Counted from the stretch's first letter, positions 1 to 10,555 are shown. The stretch: 64,000 bases of DNA from Bacteroidota bacterium (GCA_016868475.1 VGGU01000006.1:1-64000), one strand, 5' to 3'. The notes: generated by a model not told the origin, from the sequence alone. Translations and numbers: made by a program.

Positions 1-2
1 TC

Positions 3-1523
3 CTTTCGCTATTAGCCTGCTTACTGATTCTGAGTTGCAGAAAAACAGATTCTGTAAGCATAATTGATAATGTCTCTAAAAAAAGACCAGCTGTTGATAC
101 GCTACGTTTAATTATTCAGCAATCGCTCGTTAATAAAGGAAATTTTGAATGGGCATCTGTATCTTCTGCTCTACTTTGGTCAGCTATACAACGCAGCAGT
201 GGAATTGTGTCGGTGGGTTATCAGCTTGCAGCAAAATCATTTCATGAAAATCAATTAGCTGTCATCGATATCCAGGAAAGTGAGTGGGTAAATACCAAAC
301 AGATTTTATTAGAAAAACTTTTACTTTTTGAGCAGCAGCTTAATCCTTCCTTGGAATTGACAGATATTATGCCTTGGGAAGAACATGTGCTTCCGGTATT
401 CAACATCGTGCTAAAGAATCCCCGATCATTATCCTATTTGATTCAGTCTCCATTGGTGCGTTATGTGGAGCCTATGGAATATGACCAGCTTTTATTTCCA
501 TCAGAAGATCAGAGATTCAGTGGGTGCGCCAGCAATCTTCCTACTCGCGGCTTAGTGCCAGGTGTGCATTATGGTGTTGTAACACCAAACGGAAAAGCAT
601 CATGGAATTATCCAGCACATGGAATATTAGATGCTTGGCGCTATGTATCAGGAAAGGGTATTAAAGTTTTTTTGATTGACACTGGAATTGGCTATGATCA
701 AGATTGCTTGAATGCCAACTTTAATCAGGGGTTTTCTGGTGCCAGAACTCTGGAGAGATTGGTAACATTACCTCGTAAGCGATTCTTAGGTTTTATCAAC
801 CTGGGTCCAGTAGAAACTCCGGAAGACAAATGCGGTCATGGAACGGCAATGGCTGGGGTGCTGGCGGCACCAAGGGGAATCAGCGGTAACATGGTGGGAA
901 TTGCCTACAATGCTAACTTGGTTATCTGCAGAGCGGCTTCAGATGTATTTATTGATGAAGCCCGAGAAGTAAAAGGGGTTAGTGATGCATTTACTACAGC
1001 GGCGCTACGTGCAGATGTAAAAGTGATTAGCATGAGCATGGGTAGAATAACGGTTAGCTCCCAAATAAGAGATGCCATCCAATATGCGCATGCCAAAGGG
1101 AAATTGATTTTTTGTGCAGCCGGCACTTCTTTTTCATTTACTGCAAACTGGGCGGGTGTGGTTTTCCCAGCAACGCTTCCAGAAGTACAAGCTGTTACCG
1201 GAGTAAAACAATTCACCAATTTTGAAGCCTGTACACTTTGTCATTCAGGCCCTGAAGTGGATTTTGTAGTAGAAATGGAACGAGCCGGAGATGCAACTCA
1301 TCCTCTAACAGTTGCGGATCGTGGAAATGAACCCTCTACCATTGGAGGATCATCAGTAGCAACTGCATCAATGGCAGCAATGACAGCATTAGTATGGAGC
1401 CGATTTCCCTACTACACTCGGGATCAGATTTTAACTCTGCTTGAACGCCATAGTACTTACTATCCGCAACGGGATTCAAGGTGGGGTTGGGGCAAATTTC
1501 AGCCGGTACTGGCTGTTGACTGA
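3..1523 (+). CDS. S8 (subtilisin-like) serine peptidase, probable lipoprotein; 5' end lies outside the window
   Basis: The ORF (207..1523) stays open upstream to base 3 in the same frame (LSLLACLLILSCRKTDS..., lipobox-like LILSC). Catalytic motifs: D in VFLIDTGIGYD, H in CGHGTAMAGVLA, S in GGSSVATASMAA. Confidence 0.8.
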   Translation, partial: LSLLACLLILSCRKTDSVSIIDNVSKKRPAVDTLRLIIQQSLVNKGNFEWASVSSALLWSAIQRSSGIVSVGYQLAAKSFHENQLAVIDIQESEWVNTKQILLEKLLLFEQQLNPSLELTDIMPWEEHVLPVFNIVLKNPRSLSYLIQSPLVRYVEPMEYDQLLFPSEDQRFSGCASNLPTRGLVPGVHYGVVTPNGKASWNYPAHGILDAWRYVSGKGIKVFLIDTGIGYDQDCLNANFNQGFSGARTLERLVTLPRKRFLGFINLGPVETPEDKCGHGTAMAGVLAAPRGISGNMVGIAYNANLVICRAASDVFIDEAREVKGVSDAFTTAALRADVKVISMSMGRITVSSQIRDAIQYAHAKGKLIFCAAGTSFSFTANWAGVVFPATLPEVQAVTGVKQFTNFEACTLCHSGPEVDFVVEMERAGDATHPLTVADRGNEPSTIGGSSVATASMAAMTALVWSRFPYYTRDQILTLLERHSTYYPQRDSRWGWGKFQPVLAVD

Positions 1524-1580
1524 AAGAGGTGTACCACTCTTTCAAATAAAAAAAGCTGTCCGATTGGACAGCTTTAATAT
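1522..1580. terminator. Two tandem hairpins between convergent genes, the second a bidirectional terminator
   Basis: GAAAGAG-n8-CTCTTTC (1522-1543), then AAAGCTGTCC-gatt-GGACAGCTTT (1552-1575). Confidence 0.7.
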
Positions 1581-1596
1581 TGTATCAAGGGGATGT

Positions 1597-3015
1597 TTAT
1601 GGAAATATTCCTAGCTCAGCATAGATTGTTGCCACCTTGTTAATGGCTACCACATAGGCTGCAGTACGCATATCAGGTATGGCAGGATTTTCTTTCCACA
1701 CTTTCATAATCTCATGTGTTGCGTTGATCATGGTTTCTTCCAGTCCACTATAAACAAGGGCAACTTCATCAGGGCCGTGCATGATTAATTCCCTGGCTTG
1801 AGCATTTGATTTTTTTCCAGTCAGTTCTTCAATTTGGTTCAGGATACTGCTATTTACATTTTCAGTAAAACGCTTCTCCATTCTACCGTATCTAACATGA
1901 CTCAAATTTTTAAGCCATTCAAAATAGGATACGGTTACACCTCCTGCATTCAAATACATATCAGGGATTACAATGGTTCCGTTTTTAGCAAAGTAGTCAT
2001 CTGCTTCAGGGGTTAATGGACCATTGGCCCCTTCTCCTATGATCTTGGCTTTAATGCGAGGAGCATTTTCTCCATTGATTACATTCTCCAAAGCAGCGGG
2101 GATAAGAATGTCGCATTCAAGCTCAAGCGCTTCATTAGAGTTTTTGATGTCTTTGGCTCCAGGGAAATTTAATATGGAACCGGTTTTTTTGCGGTGTTGA
2201 AATACAGCTTCAATGTCTAATCCATATTCATCAAATATGGCTCCTTCGTACTCGGCCAAGGCAATTACTTTTGCCCCTGCATGTTGAAAAAAATGAGCGG
2301 CCCAATACCCCACATTTCCCAAACCCTGAACAATGACTCTTTTATTTTCAATGCCTATTGATAAGCCCAATTTGCTCATGATGTCAGGGATATTACAAAC
2401 CTCTCTGGTTCCATAGAATACACCAAGGCCTGTGGCTTCTCTTCTGCCCCTAACACCTCCCTGCGTGATTGGTTTACCGGTTACGCAGCCTGCTGCATCC
2501 ACTTCCCCAGGTCTCATAGAAACATAGGTGTCCAGTACCCAGGACATCTCACGTTCTCCAGTTCCGTAGTCGGGCGCTGGTACATCAATCCCAGGGCCAA
2601 TGAAATTCTTTTTGATCAGCTCTGAGGTATAACGTCGAGTAATGCGCTCTAATTCGCCAACCGAATATTTTTTTGGATCTATTTTGATTCCACCTTTTCC
2701 TCCGCCAAAAGGAACATTTACAATGGTGCATTTATAGGTCATCAACGCAGCCAGGGCCATCACTTCATCCTGGTTAACCTCGGCAGCAAATCGAATTCCT
2801 CCTTTACAAGGGGTCTTATGGTGAGAATGCTGAACACGATAAGCCTCAATTACTTCAATTTCTCCATTGTCTCTTTTGATCGGGAATCGAAGTTGAAGAA
2901 CGGAATTACATTGTCTGATTTGATTAAGCAATCCTGAATCCCATTTTGTGAATTTGGCAGCTTTATCGAAGCTTCTTTCTACGGCTCCGAAAAAACTGTA
3001 ATTTTTGTCCGACAT
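1597..3015 (-). CDS. gdhA: Glu/Leu/Phe/Val dehydrogenase (glutamate dehydrogenase)
   Basis: [29 protein letters not shown] and [12 protein letters not shown] motifs. MSDKNYSFF start (3015) preferred over the 3039 ORF start. Confidence 0.85.
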   Translation of the reverse strand: MSDKNYSFFGAVERSFDKAAKFTKWDSGLLNQIRQCNSVLQLRFPIKRDNGEIEVIEAYRVQHSHHKTPCKGGIRFAAEVNQDEVMALAALMTYKCTIVNVPFGGGKGGIKIDPKKYSVGELERITRRYTSELIKKNFIGPGIDVPAPDYGTGEREMSWVLDTYVSMRPGEVDAAGCVTGKPITQGGVRGRREATGLGVFYGTREVCNIPDIMSKLGLSIGIENKRVIVQGLGNVGYWAAHFFQHAGAKVIALAEYEGAIFDEYGLDIEAVFQHRKKTGSILNFPGAKDIKNSNEALELECDILIPAALENVINGENAPRIKAKIIGEGANGPLTPEADDYFAKNGTIVIPDMYLNAGGVTVSYFEWLKNLSHVRYGRMEKRFTENVNSSILNQIEELTGKKSNAQARELIMHGPDEVALVYSGLEETMINATHEIMKVWKENPAIPDMRTAAYVVAINKVATIYAELGIFP

Positions 3016-3055
3016 AAATTGTTTTTTTTGTTTGAGCAATCGTTTTTTTATTGGC

Positions 3056-3265
3056 TTATTTTAGGTTCTCCATTTTAGCAATCTTTCTATCAAGTCGAAT
3101 CAGGTAGAGAATTAACCCGGCGAGAATCGCTAACATAACGGCAATCACAACATAAATACGGCCATCGCTACGCATCAGTTGGGCCATTTCATATTTAGGG
3201 GCTTGACTTAATAGTGGTTGAGTAAAAAGGAGAAATATGGCAGCAAGAGGGAATAATTTTTTCAT
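3056..3265 (-). CDS. ccmD: CcmD-like small membrane protein
   Basis: 69 aa, signal/TM plus one TM helix followed by [10 protein letters not shown]; directly downstream of ccmC. Confidence 0.6.
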   Translation of the reverse strand: MKKLFPLAAIFLLFTQPLLSQAPKYEMAQLMRSDGRIYVVIAVMLAILAGLILYLIRLDRKIAKMENLK

Positions 3266-3972
3266 AATCCAAGTTTTTTATCAACAAGCACCTGTAATCG
3301 AATTTTTAACTGAGTGATCCAAACTCCTAAAAGTGTCCACCCTAATACGGCAGGATAAAATACCATTCGCATATCAGCGCTTATGTCATTTTTAACATCC
3401 AATGCAGGATTGCCATCATTCCCAGGATGTAAACTAGGAAGCACGCGAGGTAAAATCCATATGGCCGGAAATAACAATACAAAAGCAAATATGTTGTAAA
3501 CAGCGCTTATCCTAGCTCTTTTGTCTATATCGTTTATGGAATCTCTAAGTATCATATATGCAGCATAGACTAATAAGGCAACTGCTGCTCCAATTAATTT
3601 AGGATCCCTTGCGATGGTGCTAAAAGAATCAAGTATAGGGATGTTGGGATCTGCCCAAGTAAATGAAGCCCAGATAGCGCCAGTTCCATACCCTAATAAA
3701 CCAAAAAGAATTCCCGTTCCTGCGTATAATCGAGCTGCGCGATCAAGCTCAGGCTTAAGAGTGTTGAGGTATCGAATAGAATGGACTACAGAGACCATGA
3801 AAAGTATCATCATGGCAAACCACATACAAACGTGAAAATAAAGATTGCGAATAGTTTCTTGTAGTAAAGGAAGTCGGGGTACTGGTCCCAACAAGCCCGC
3901 TATAAACGTGTAGACGAGCAATAAGACGGTCAATATCTTCCACCAATGCTTCTTCATGAATTTCCTCTGCAA
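3262..3972 (-). CDS. ccmC: Cytochrome c biogenesis protein CcmC/CcsA-like
   Basis: Polytopic membrane protein with NLYFHVCMWFAMM...GYGTGAIWASFTW; adjacent to ccmB and ccmD-like genes. Confidence 0.8.
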   Translation of the reverse strand: MQRKFMKKHWWKILTVLLLVYTFIAGLLGPVPRLPLLQETIRNLYFHVCMWFAMMILFMVSVVHSIRYLNTLKPELDRAARLYAGTGILFGLLGYGTGAIWASFTWADPNIPILDSFSTIARDPKLIGAAVALLVYAAYMILRDSINDIDKRARISAVYNIFAFVLLFPAIWILPRVLPSLHPGNDGNPALDVKNDISADMRMVFYPAVLGWTLLGVWITQLKIRLQVLVDKKLGL

Positions 3973-4009
3973 AATTAAGGAGATAGGATCAAAAGGAAAT
4001 ATTAAACAC

Positions 4010-4657
4010 TTAGTCTTTCCATAAAAACGGAAATAGGATCACCGCTAACAAAATTACCAGTGCGTCCAGCGCCAGCAGCAACAAAATGGTTGAAACGGGT
4101 ACGTTTACTAATGGAGAAAACGCAGTTGAGGATAGTCTCATTAATAACACCACTTGCGGAATTATTACAGGAAATCCCAGAATGGCCATCACCGCGGCAT
4201 TTTGTTGAGCTCGAGCTGCAATAGCCGCCAAAAAGCCAAAAACTAAACTAAGGCTAAAACCTCCTAGAAAAACCATTCCAATAAAAGCCCCCATTTTATC
4301 TATTGGATTTCCCATCAATACTAAAAAAAACAAGAGACTGATGGCGCTCATCACCAACATCAAAATACCATTGTAAAATAATTTGGCAAGGATAAAATGG
4401 GTAGGGTGGTTAAGTGTGAAGTAATAAAGCATTCTGCCTCTGCTCTCTTGTAAGAAAGCTTTTGCCACGGCGTTTATACAGATAAAAAGTTGTGTTATCC
4501 AAAACAACCCATTCCATACATGGGCTTCCGGCGATTCAATAGCCATGAAAAGAAGGAAAAGAGTAGCAGCGCCATAAAGCAATAAGCCATAGAAGCTATA
4601 TTGTTGCCTTAGCTCCAAGAGAAGATCTTTTTTTATGAGAGAAAAAATGTGGCTCAT
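4010..4657 (-). CDS. ccmB: Heme exporter protein CcmB
   Basis: LIKKDLLLELRQQYSFYG start, six-TM permease pattern, next to ccmC. Confidence 0.8.
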   Translation of the reverse strand: MSHIFSLIKKDLLLELRQQYSFYGLLLYGAATLFLLFMAIESPEAHVWNGLFWITQLFICINAVAKAFLQESRGRMLYYFTLNHPTHFILAKLFYNGILMLVMSAISLLFFLVLMGNPIDKMGAFIGMVFLGGFSLSLVFGFLAAIAARAQQNAAVMAILGFPVIIPQVVLLMRLSSTAFSPLVNVPVSTILLLLALDALVILLAVILFPFLWKD

Positions 4658-4660
4658 ACT

Positions 4661-5227
4661 TTAGGGTTGCTGATAACAATTGCGGCAACGCGGCTCATAG
4701 GAGTCGGTTGCCCCCAACATAACTTGTTCTTCGTTGGCTACTTTTCTATAGGAGTAATTGGCAATGCCGCCACATTGTTGACAGATTGCATGCAGTTTTG
4801 TTACATAATCTGCTTTTGCCAAGATTTGTGGCATTGGGCCAAATGGTTTTCCTAAATAATCCATATCTAATCCTGCTACTATAACGCGAATTCCCCGAAA
4901 AGCCAACAAGTCACAACAGTCTGCAATTTCCGGGTCAAAAAACTGTGCTTCATCAATCCCCACAACATCCACATTCTCGACCATATTCAGCATCTCTTTT
5001 GAGTTTCGAATGGGAATGGAGTCAAAAAAGTTTGTATCATGGGAAACGATCTTTTCCTCCGCATATCGATTGTCAATAAATGGTTTAAAAACAGCAATGC
5101 GCTGGTTGGCAATCCGAACACGTTTTAGACGTCTAATCAGTTCCTCTGTTTTTCCACTAAACATTGATCCGCATATTACTTCTATGCTTCCTTTTTTTAC
5201 ACCACTATTATTAGGTTCTATAAACAT
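4661..5227 (-). CDS. tdk: Thymidine kinase
   Basis: GSMFSGKTEELIRRLKR P-loop, DEAQFFD, lasso/zinc Cys motif CQQCGG...CRNC. Confidence 0.92.
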   Translation of the reverse strand: MFIEPNNSGVKKGSIEVICGSMFSGKTEELIRRLKRVRIANQRIAVFKPFIDNRYAEEKIVSHDTNFFDSIPIRNSKEMLNMVENVDVVGIDEAQFFDPEIADCCDLLAFRGIRVIVAGLDMDYLGKPFGPMPQILAKADYVTKLHAICQQCGGIANYSYRKVANEEQVMLGATDSYEPRCRNCYQQP

Positions 5228-5261
5228 CTATTACTGAATTATTTTGAAAGGTACATTGACT

Positions 5262-6563
5262 TTAATTGAATGACCATCTTTTTCTGATAAAATCCATAAT
5301 TGCTTCTGTAGCTCCTTTTTTTGAGTGAACATATTGGTAAGCGGCATTACCCATTTTAGTAAGTTGTAAAGGATCAGTAAACAATGATTCCAAGTAAAAC
5401 CCAAGCTTAGCACCAGGGTCCTCGTCAGTTTGCAGCGCTATGGCGCCTTTGATGGCAATCAATTCAACAGCTTCCAGAGATCGTTGATGGTGTGGCCCAA
5501 AAAAAACGGGTATTCCATAAACTGCCGCTTCGAGAGTATTATGAATGCCAGGTAATTTAAAGCCTCCGCCTACAAAGGCAAAAGTAGCGTAACTATAAAG
5601 TGAAGATAGTATTCCAATCGAATCAACAATTAATACAGTAGTAGTCGGGTTAGGAGTGAGTTGATAGCTTGAAAATAATTGAGCTGTTGGGAAAAGTAAC
5701 TGCAGTTCTTCCAAATGGTTGTCATTTACTTCATGGGGGGCAATGATGAGCTTAAGACCGGATAAGGCAGGATTTTCTAACGCGCGTGCAATGACCTTTT
5801 CGTCACCGGGCCAGGTGCTGCCGGCCACGAGTACTTGACTATCGCCTTTAAATATTTCTATAGCATTAAAGGTTGCATGGTTTTTAGCAATTTCAATTAC
5901 CCGATCAAATCGAGTATCGCCAGCAATGGAACTGATCGGCCCCAATCCTATTTTATTCAACAAGTCCAGCGATTGCTTGTCTTGTACAAACAGATGATCA
6001 AATCGAGCTGCCATTTTTCTGGAGATTGCTCCATACCATCTAAAAAAAGACATGTCTTTTCTGAATAATGCAGCAATCAGCAAGAGAGGAATTTTTCTAT
6101 AGCTTATTTTCTTTAAGTAGTAAAACCAGAACTCGTATTTGACAAAAAGAACCAGTTCGGGGTGTGCGATATCCAAGAATCGTTTAGCGGTATTTGGCCC
6201 ATCCATGGGCAAATAAAACACCCAATCAGCTCCCTGATAATTTTTTTGTACCTCATAGCCGGAGGGCGAAAAAAAAGTGAGTAATATCTTATGTGAGGGG
6301 TATGTGATTCTTAGTTGTTCAAGCAGCGGTCTTCCTTGTTCAAATTCGCCTAGTGATGCTACATGCATCCATATTACTCGATCTTGAGGGTTAATTTGGG
6401 ATCGCATTTTTTTTAAAACCCCTTTTCGTCCCGCAACCCATGACTTTGCCTTGCCATTGAAGGGCGCAGCAATCCAAAGACTTATTTTAAAAACCAACAA
6501 GAAGATATGGTAAAACACCAGATACAAGGCTATTCGTTTAAAGTGTTGCAAAGTTAGTTGCAT
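5262..6563 (-). CDS. waaA: 3-deoxy-D-manno-octulosonic acid transferase
   Basis: WMHVASLGEFEQGRPLLEQL, VLVAGSTWPGDE, FVGGGFKLPGIHNTLEAAVYGIPVFFGPHH. Confidence 0.9.
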   Translation of the reverse strand: MQLTLQHFKRIALYLVFYHIFLLVFKISLWIAAPFNGKAKSWVAGRKGVLKKMRSQINPQDRVIWMHVASLGEFEQGRPLLEQLRITYPSHKILLTFFSPSGYEVQKNYQGADWVFYLPMDGPNTAKRFLDIAHPELVLFVKYEFWFYYLKKISYRKIPLLLIAALFRKDMSFFRWYGAISRKMAARFDHLFVQDKQSLDLLNKIGLGPISSIAGDTRFDRVIEIAKNHATFNAIEIFKGDSQVLVAGSTWPGDEKVIARALENPALSGLKLIIAPHEVNDNHLEELQLLFPTAQLFSSYQLTPNPTTTVLIVDSIGILSSLYSYATFAFVGGGFKLPGIHNTLEAAVYGIPVFFGPHHQRSLEAVELIAIKGAIALQTDEDPGAKLGFYLESLFTDPLQLTKMGNAAYQYVHSKKGATEAIMDFIRKRWSFN

Positions 6564-6613
6564 TAGATTGAACTGTGTTCATTTCGTTACTTTTGCCAAT
6601 CATTGATTTATCT

Positions 6614-7741
6614 ATGCGCCCTATACAAATGGTGGATACTAAAACACAGTATCTCAGAATTAAACAAGAAGTAGATGATGCCATACAACAGGTAATGGAG
6701 AGCAGCGCCTTTATCAACGGGCCTGCTGTGGCTGCTTTTGCTCAATCTTTGTCAACTTATTTGAATGTTAAGCATGTAATTCCTTGCGCCAATGGAACGG
6801 ATGCATTGCAAATTGCTATGATGGCATTGGATTTACAACCCGGCGATGAAGTGATTACCCCTTCGTTTACTTATATCGCAACCACCGAGGTGATTGGATT
6901 ATTGAGATTGAAACCGGTTTTTGTGGAAGTGGATCAGCATACTTTTTGTATGGATCCTGCTTCGTTGAGGAAAGCTATTACTCCGCGAACCAAAGCTATT
7001 GTACCAGTTCATTTATATGGGCAGTCTGCGCCGATGGAAGAAATTCTACAAATAGCAAAGGAACATAATCTGTTTGTTATTGAGGACAATGCGCAGGCAA
7101 TTGGAGGCCAATATCAGTTTAGTGATGGGGTAAAAAAGATGACGGGCACAATGGGGCATATTGGTTGCACATCCTTTTATCCTTCAAAAAATTTAGGAGC
7201 CTTTGGCGATGGAGGGGCAATATTCACTAATGACGATGCATTGGCAAATCGCATCACTATGATTGCTAATCATGGACAAAGTAAACGTTATTACCATGAT
7301 GTGGTAGGCTGCAATAGCCGCTTGGATGCTATACAAGCTGCTTTATTATCAGTAAAGTTGAAATACCTTGACTCATACAACCTTGCACGAAAAACAGCTG
7401 CTGATTTTTATGACCAGGCTTTTGCCTCTTGTGCATCATTGACTACTCCTTATAGGGCCCCTTATGCCAAACATGTTTTTCATCAATACACTTTGCTGCT
7501 TGAAGGAGTAGATCGTGATCAATTAGCTGCCTTTCTCAGCGAAAGGAAAATTCCTTCCATGATCTATTATCCTGTGCCTGGACATCGTCAAAAAATGTTT
7601 GGTCTCTCAGGAACTTCGCTTCCAGACTTACCCGTAACAGATTGGTTAACGGAGCGTGTTTTTTCTCTTCCTATTCATACAGAATTAGACCAAGAACAAT
7701 TAGCTACTATTTCCGGTGCTGTTTTGGAATTTATTGGATAA
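6614..7741 (+). CDS. DegT/DnrJ/EryC1/StrS family aminotransferase (nucleotide-sugar aminotransferase)
   Basis: CANGTDALQIAMMAL, DNAQAIGG, SFYPSKNLGAFGDGGAI. ATG at 6614 fits the TACTTTTG -7 element (6588-6595) better than the ORF start at 6575. Confidence 0.88.
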   Translation: MRPIQMVDTKTQYLRIKQEVDDAIQQVMESSAFINGPAVAAFAQSLSTYLNVKHVIPCANGTDALQIAMMALDLQPGDEVITPSFTYIATTEVIGLLRLKPVFVEVDQHTFCMDPASLRKAITPRTKAIVPVHLYGQSAPMEEILQIAKEHNLFVIEDNAQAIGGQYQFSDGVKKMTGTMGHIGCTSFYPSKNLGAFGDGGAIFTNDDALANRITMIANHGQSKRYYHDVVGCNSRLDAIQAALLSVKLKYLDSYNLARKTAADFYDQAFASCASLTTPYRAPYAKHVFHQYTLLLEGVDRDQLAAFLSERKIPSMIYYPVPGHRQKMFGLSGTSLPDLPVTDWLTERVFSLPIHTELDQEQLATISGAVLEFIG

Positions 7742-7749
7742 TTAGTTTT

Positions 7750-9051
7750 ATGCCTGATCAATCGCTAAACCGATTTCTCGATAGGGTTAACTCGATAGCA
7801 GTTATTGGTTTAGGCTATACAGGTTTACCCCTTGCGCTTAAATTAGCAGAGAAATTTAGTGTCATTGGATATGATTGCAATCCAATCCGTATCCAGCAGT
7901 TGCAAGAGGGGTATGATTCAAATCAAGAACTTGAGTTAAATCTGGTCCCTGAACTTTTACCCACTTTTACCAGCAACCAATTGCAATTGACCCATGCATC
8001 TGTTTATATCATTGCGGTTCCAACACCAGTTGATGATAGCCATTTACCTGATTTACGTTTTTTAAAAGAAGCTGTTGAACAAATTGGCAAGTTTTTAAAA
8101 AAAGGAGATTGTGTAGTGGTTGAGTCCACTGTGTATCCGGGTTGTACAGAAGAATTTTGTGTTCCCTTATTGGAAAAGATCTCTGGTCTTCAACTTGGCA
8201 AGGATTTTTCAATAGGCTACTCTCCTGAGAGAATTAACCCCGGGGATTCCGTTCATCATATAGGTGCGGTTATAAAATTAGTAGCTGCATCTGATCCTGC
8301 CACTTTACGCTTGATGACTCAATTATATCAACAAGTTACTATGGCGGGTGTTTATGCCTGTGCGTCCATCAAGATTGCTGAGGCTGCCAAACTAACTGAG
8401 AACATTCAACGAGATGTAAATATTGCTTTGTTGAATGAACTGTCTGCTGTATATGAAAAATTAGGGATAGATCCTGGGGCTGTTTGGGCAGCAGCTGCTA
8501 CAAAATGGAATTTCTTGCCTTTTCGTCCAGGTCTTGCCGGAGGACATTGTATAAGCGTGGATCCATATTATTTGATCAATGCAATTCAAGAACAAGGGGG
8601 AAATGCTTCGCTTGTTGAAGAATCAAGACGCATTAACGAAGAAATGGTTTCGCGCATAGCGGCTCAAGTGCTTAGTCATATTCAAACTACAATTCCTGGA
8701 GAAGATAAAAAGCGGGTATTGATTATGGGGGCCAGTTTCAAGCCAGATGTAAGGGATGTTCGAAATTCAAAGCCCGTGGAACTGGCCAAATTATTGATGA
8801 GTAGCAACATTGAGGTTGAACTAATTGATCCCTTGGTTGATGCTCAACACCTTGAAAAGGAATCTGGCTTAGGATTGATTAGTCAGCCAACAGGTTATTA
8901 TCAGGTAGTGATTATAGCGGTTAATCATACTCTCTTTAAAGAACTGGAAGAAAGCTATTTTTGTAACTGCACCAGTGATACTTCCTTGGTTATAGATTTA
9001 ACTGGAATGTATCGGCGTGTTATCTCTAATCGAAAATATTGGACCATTTAA
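7750..9051 (+). CDS. Nucleotide sugar dehydrogenase (UDP-N-acetyl-hexosamine dehydrogenase type)
   Basis: IAVIGLGYTGLPLALKLA Rossmann motif, GYSPERINPGD, AGGHCISVDPYYL, GASFKPDVRDVRNSK. ATG 7750 is in frame. Confidence 0.87.
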   Translation: MPDQSLNRFLDRVNSIAVIGLGYTGLPLALKLAEKFSVIGYDCNPIRIQQLQEGYDSNQELELNLVPELLPTFTSNQLQLTHASVYIIAVPTPVDDSHLPDLRFLKEAVEQIGKFLKKGDCVVVESTVYPGCTEEFCVPLLEKISGLQLGKDFSIGYSPERINPGDSVHHIGAVIKLVAASDPATLRLMTQLYQQVTMAGVYACASIKIAEAAKLTENIQRDVNIALLNELSAVYEKLGIDPGAVWAAAATKWNFLPFRPGLAGGHCISVDPYYLINAIQEQGGNASLVEESRRINEEMVSRIAAQVLSHIQTTIPGEDKKRVLIMGASFKPDVRDVRNSKPVELAKLLMSSNIEVELIDPLVDAQHLEKESGLGLISQPTGYYQVVIIAVNHTLFKELEESYFCNCTSDTSLVIDLTGMYRRVISNRKYWTI

Positions 9052-9052
9052 T

Positions 9053-9607
9053 ATGTCATTTACTACAACTCAATTTCCTGGTTTGCTGATCTATGAACCT
9101 CTAGTCCATACGGATAGCCGTGGATATTTTTTTGAGTCTTACAGCCAGCATACTTTCAGGGAGCAGGGGCTTGAATTTGATTGGGTGCAAGACAATCAAT
9201 CTTCTTCTAGTTATGGAGTGATTCGTGGATTGCATTTTCAAACCCCACCTCATGCCCAAACAAAATTAATTCGAGTGCTACGGGGAAGTATTTTAGATGT
9301 GGTCGTTGATATCAGAAAAGGGTCCCCAACCTATGGACAAGTGTTAGCCATTGAACTAAGCGGTGAGAATAAAAAGCAGCTATTAGTACCTCAAGGCTTT
9401 GCGCATGGGTTTTCTGTACTCAGTGAACAAACAGAGGTTTTATACAAGTGTGACGCATTGTATAACAAAACCAGTGAGCAAGGAATCCTTTATGCTGACC
9501 CTAGTCTTAGTATTGATTGGAAAATACAGCCAGGAAAAGAGATTGTATCGGATAAAGATCAAGCGCTCCCTGTTCTCAGTAATTTTGATTCACCCTTTTA
9601 CTTTTAA
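9053..9607 (+). CDS. rfbC: dTDP-4-dehydrorhamnose 3,5-epimerase
   Basis: DSRGYFFESY, DNQSSSSYGVIRGLHFQ, VPQGFAHGFSVLSE. ATG 9053 is in frame. Confidence 0.92.
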   Translation: MSFTTTQFPGLLIYEPLVHTDSRGYFFESYSQHTFREQGLEFDWVQDNQSSSSYGVIRGLHFQTPPHAQTKLIRVLRGSILDVVVDIRKGSPTYGQVLAIELSGENKKQLLVPQGFAHGFSVLSEQTEVLYKCDALYNKTSEQGILYADPSLSIDWKIQPGKEIVSDKDQALPVLSNFDSPFYF

Positions 9608-9610
9608 GAC

Positions 9611-10489
9611 GTGAATGCCGTTAATGATAATAGGTCATTGGTATTAGTTACTGGAGCCAATGGGCAATTGGGTAAGGAACTGCAACGGCTTGAAAAAAAA
9701 TGGCCCTCGTTCAAGTTTTTATTCTTGTCTCGTGAGGATTTGCCTATTCATCATTTTGAACTTGTTCGTAATTATTTCAAAGGATGCAATCCTGCAGTAC
9801 TGATAAATTGTGCAGCTTACACCGCTGTCGACAAAGCTGAGCAAGAACCCTTGGTAGCGCATCAGGTTAATGCCGAAGCTGTTGGTGTACTCGCCGCAAT
9901 TTGTGCAGCCAACCACTGCAGATTCATTCACGTATCAACTGATTATGTTTTTGACGGTACTGCAACAATAGCTTATACGGAAAGCGATTTAGCTTCTCCT
10001 CAAAGTGTATATGGAAAAACAAAACATGAGGGGGAGAAGCAAGCACTGTTGGCTAATCCTGATTCTTTAATTATTCGTACTTCGTGGGTTTATTCTTCCT
10101 TTGGGAAGAACTTTGTAAAAACCATGATCCGATTGCTCGGGGAGAAACCTGAGGTGAGTGTTGTAATGGATCAATATGGATCTCCTACGTTTGCTGCCGA
10201 TCTGGCTGATGCAATACTTCAGATTTCATCCTCAAACAATTGGATTTCAGGAATATATAATTATTCTAATGAAGGGGTAATTAACTGGTTTCAATTTGCT
10301 TCTGCTATTAAAGAAATGATTGGATCTCCCACACCAATTAAGGGCATTTCTACCGCTGAATATCTAACTCCTGCTAAACGACCGGCTTGGTCAGTGCTGA
10401 ACACTTCAAAGATTGTAGCTACTTACGGAATTACTATCAAAAATTGGCGAGAGAGCTTGGCCCAGTGCTTGAGCGAAATGGGGTATTAG
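9611..10489 (+). CDS. rfbD: dTDP-4-dehydrorhamnose reductase
   Basis: VTGANGQLGKELQ, INCAAYTAVDKAE, VSTDYVFDG, YGKTKHEGE; GTG start. Confidence 0.9.
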   Translation: MNAVNDNRSLVLVTGANGQLGKELQRLEKKWPSFKFLFLSREDLPIHHFELVRNYFKGCNPAVLINCAAYTAVDKAEQEPLVAHQVNAEAVGVLAAICAANHCRFIHVSTDYVFDGTATIAYTESDLASPQSVYGKTKHEGEKQALLANPDSLIIRTSWVYSSFGKNFVKTMIRLLGEKPEVSVVMDQYGSPTFAADLADAILQISSSNNWISGIYNYSNEGVINWFQFASAIKEMIGSPTPIKGISTAEYLTPAKRPAWSVLNTSKIVATYGITIKNWRESLAQCLSEMGY

Positions 10490-10527
10490 GCAGGTGTTAT
10501 ACAAGCTTTGCACGCCTCTCAAATAAA

Positions 10528-10553
10528 AAACCCTGACAAAATTGTCAGGGTTT
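10528..10553. terminator. Bidirectional terminator hairpin between rfbD and tRNA-Gln
   Basis: AAACCCTGACA-aaat-TGTCAGGGTTT near-perfect inverted repeat. Confidence 0.75.
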
Positions 10554-10555
10554 AC

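Noticed and set aside
6549-6556. Minus-strand TAACTTTG near the kdtA start
   Set aside because: Lies downstream of the kdtA ATG (6563), so it cannot drive the annotated gene unless the start is wrong; probably chance.
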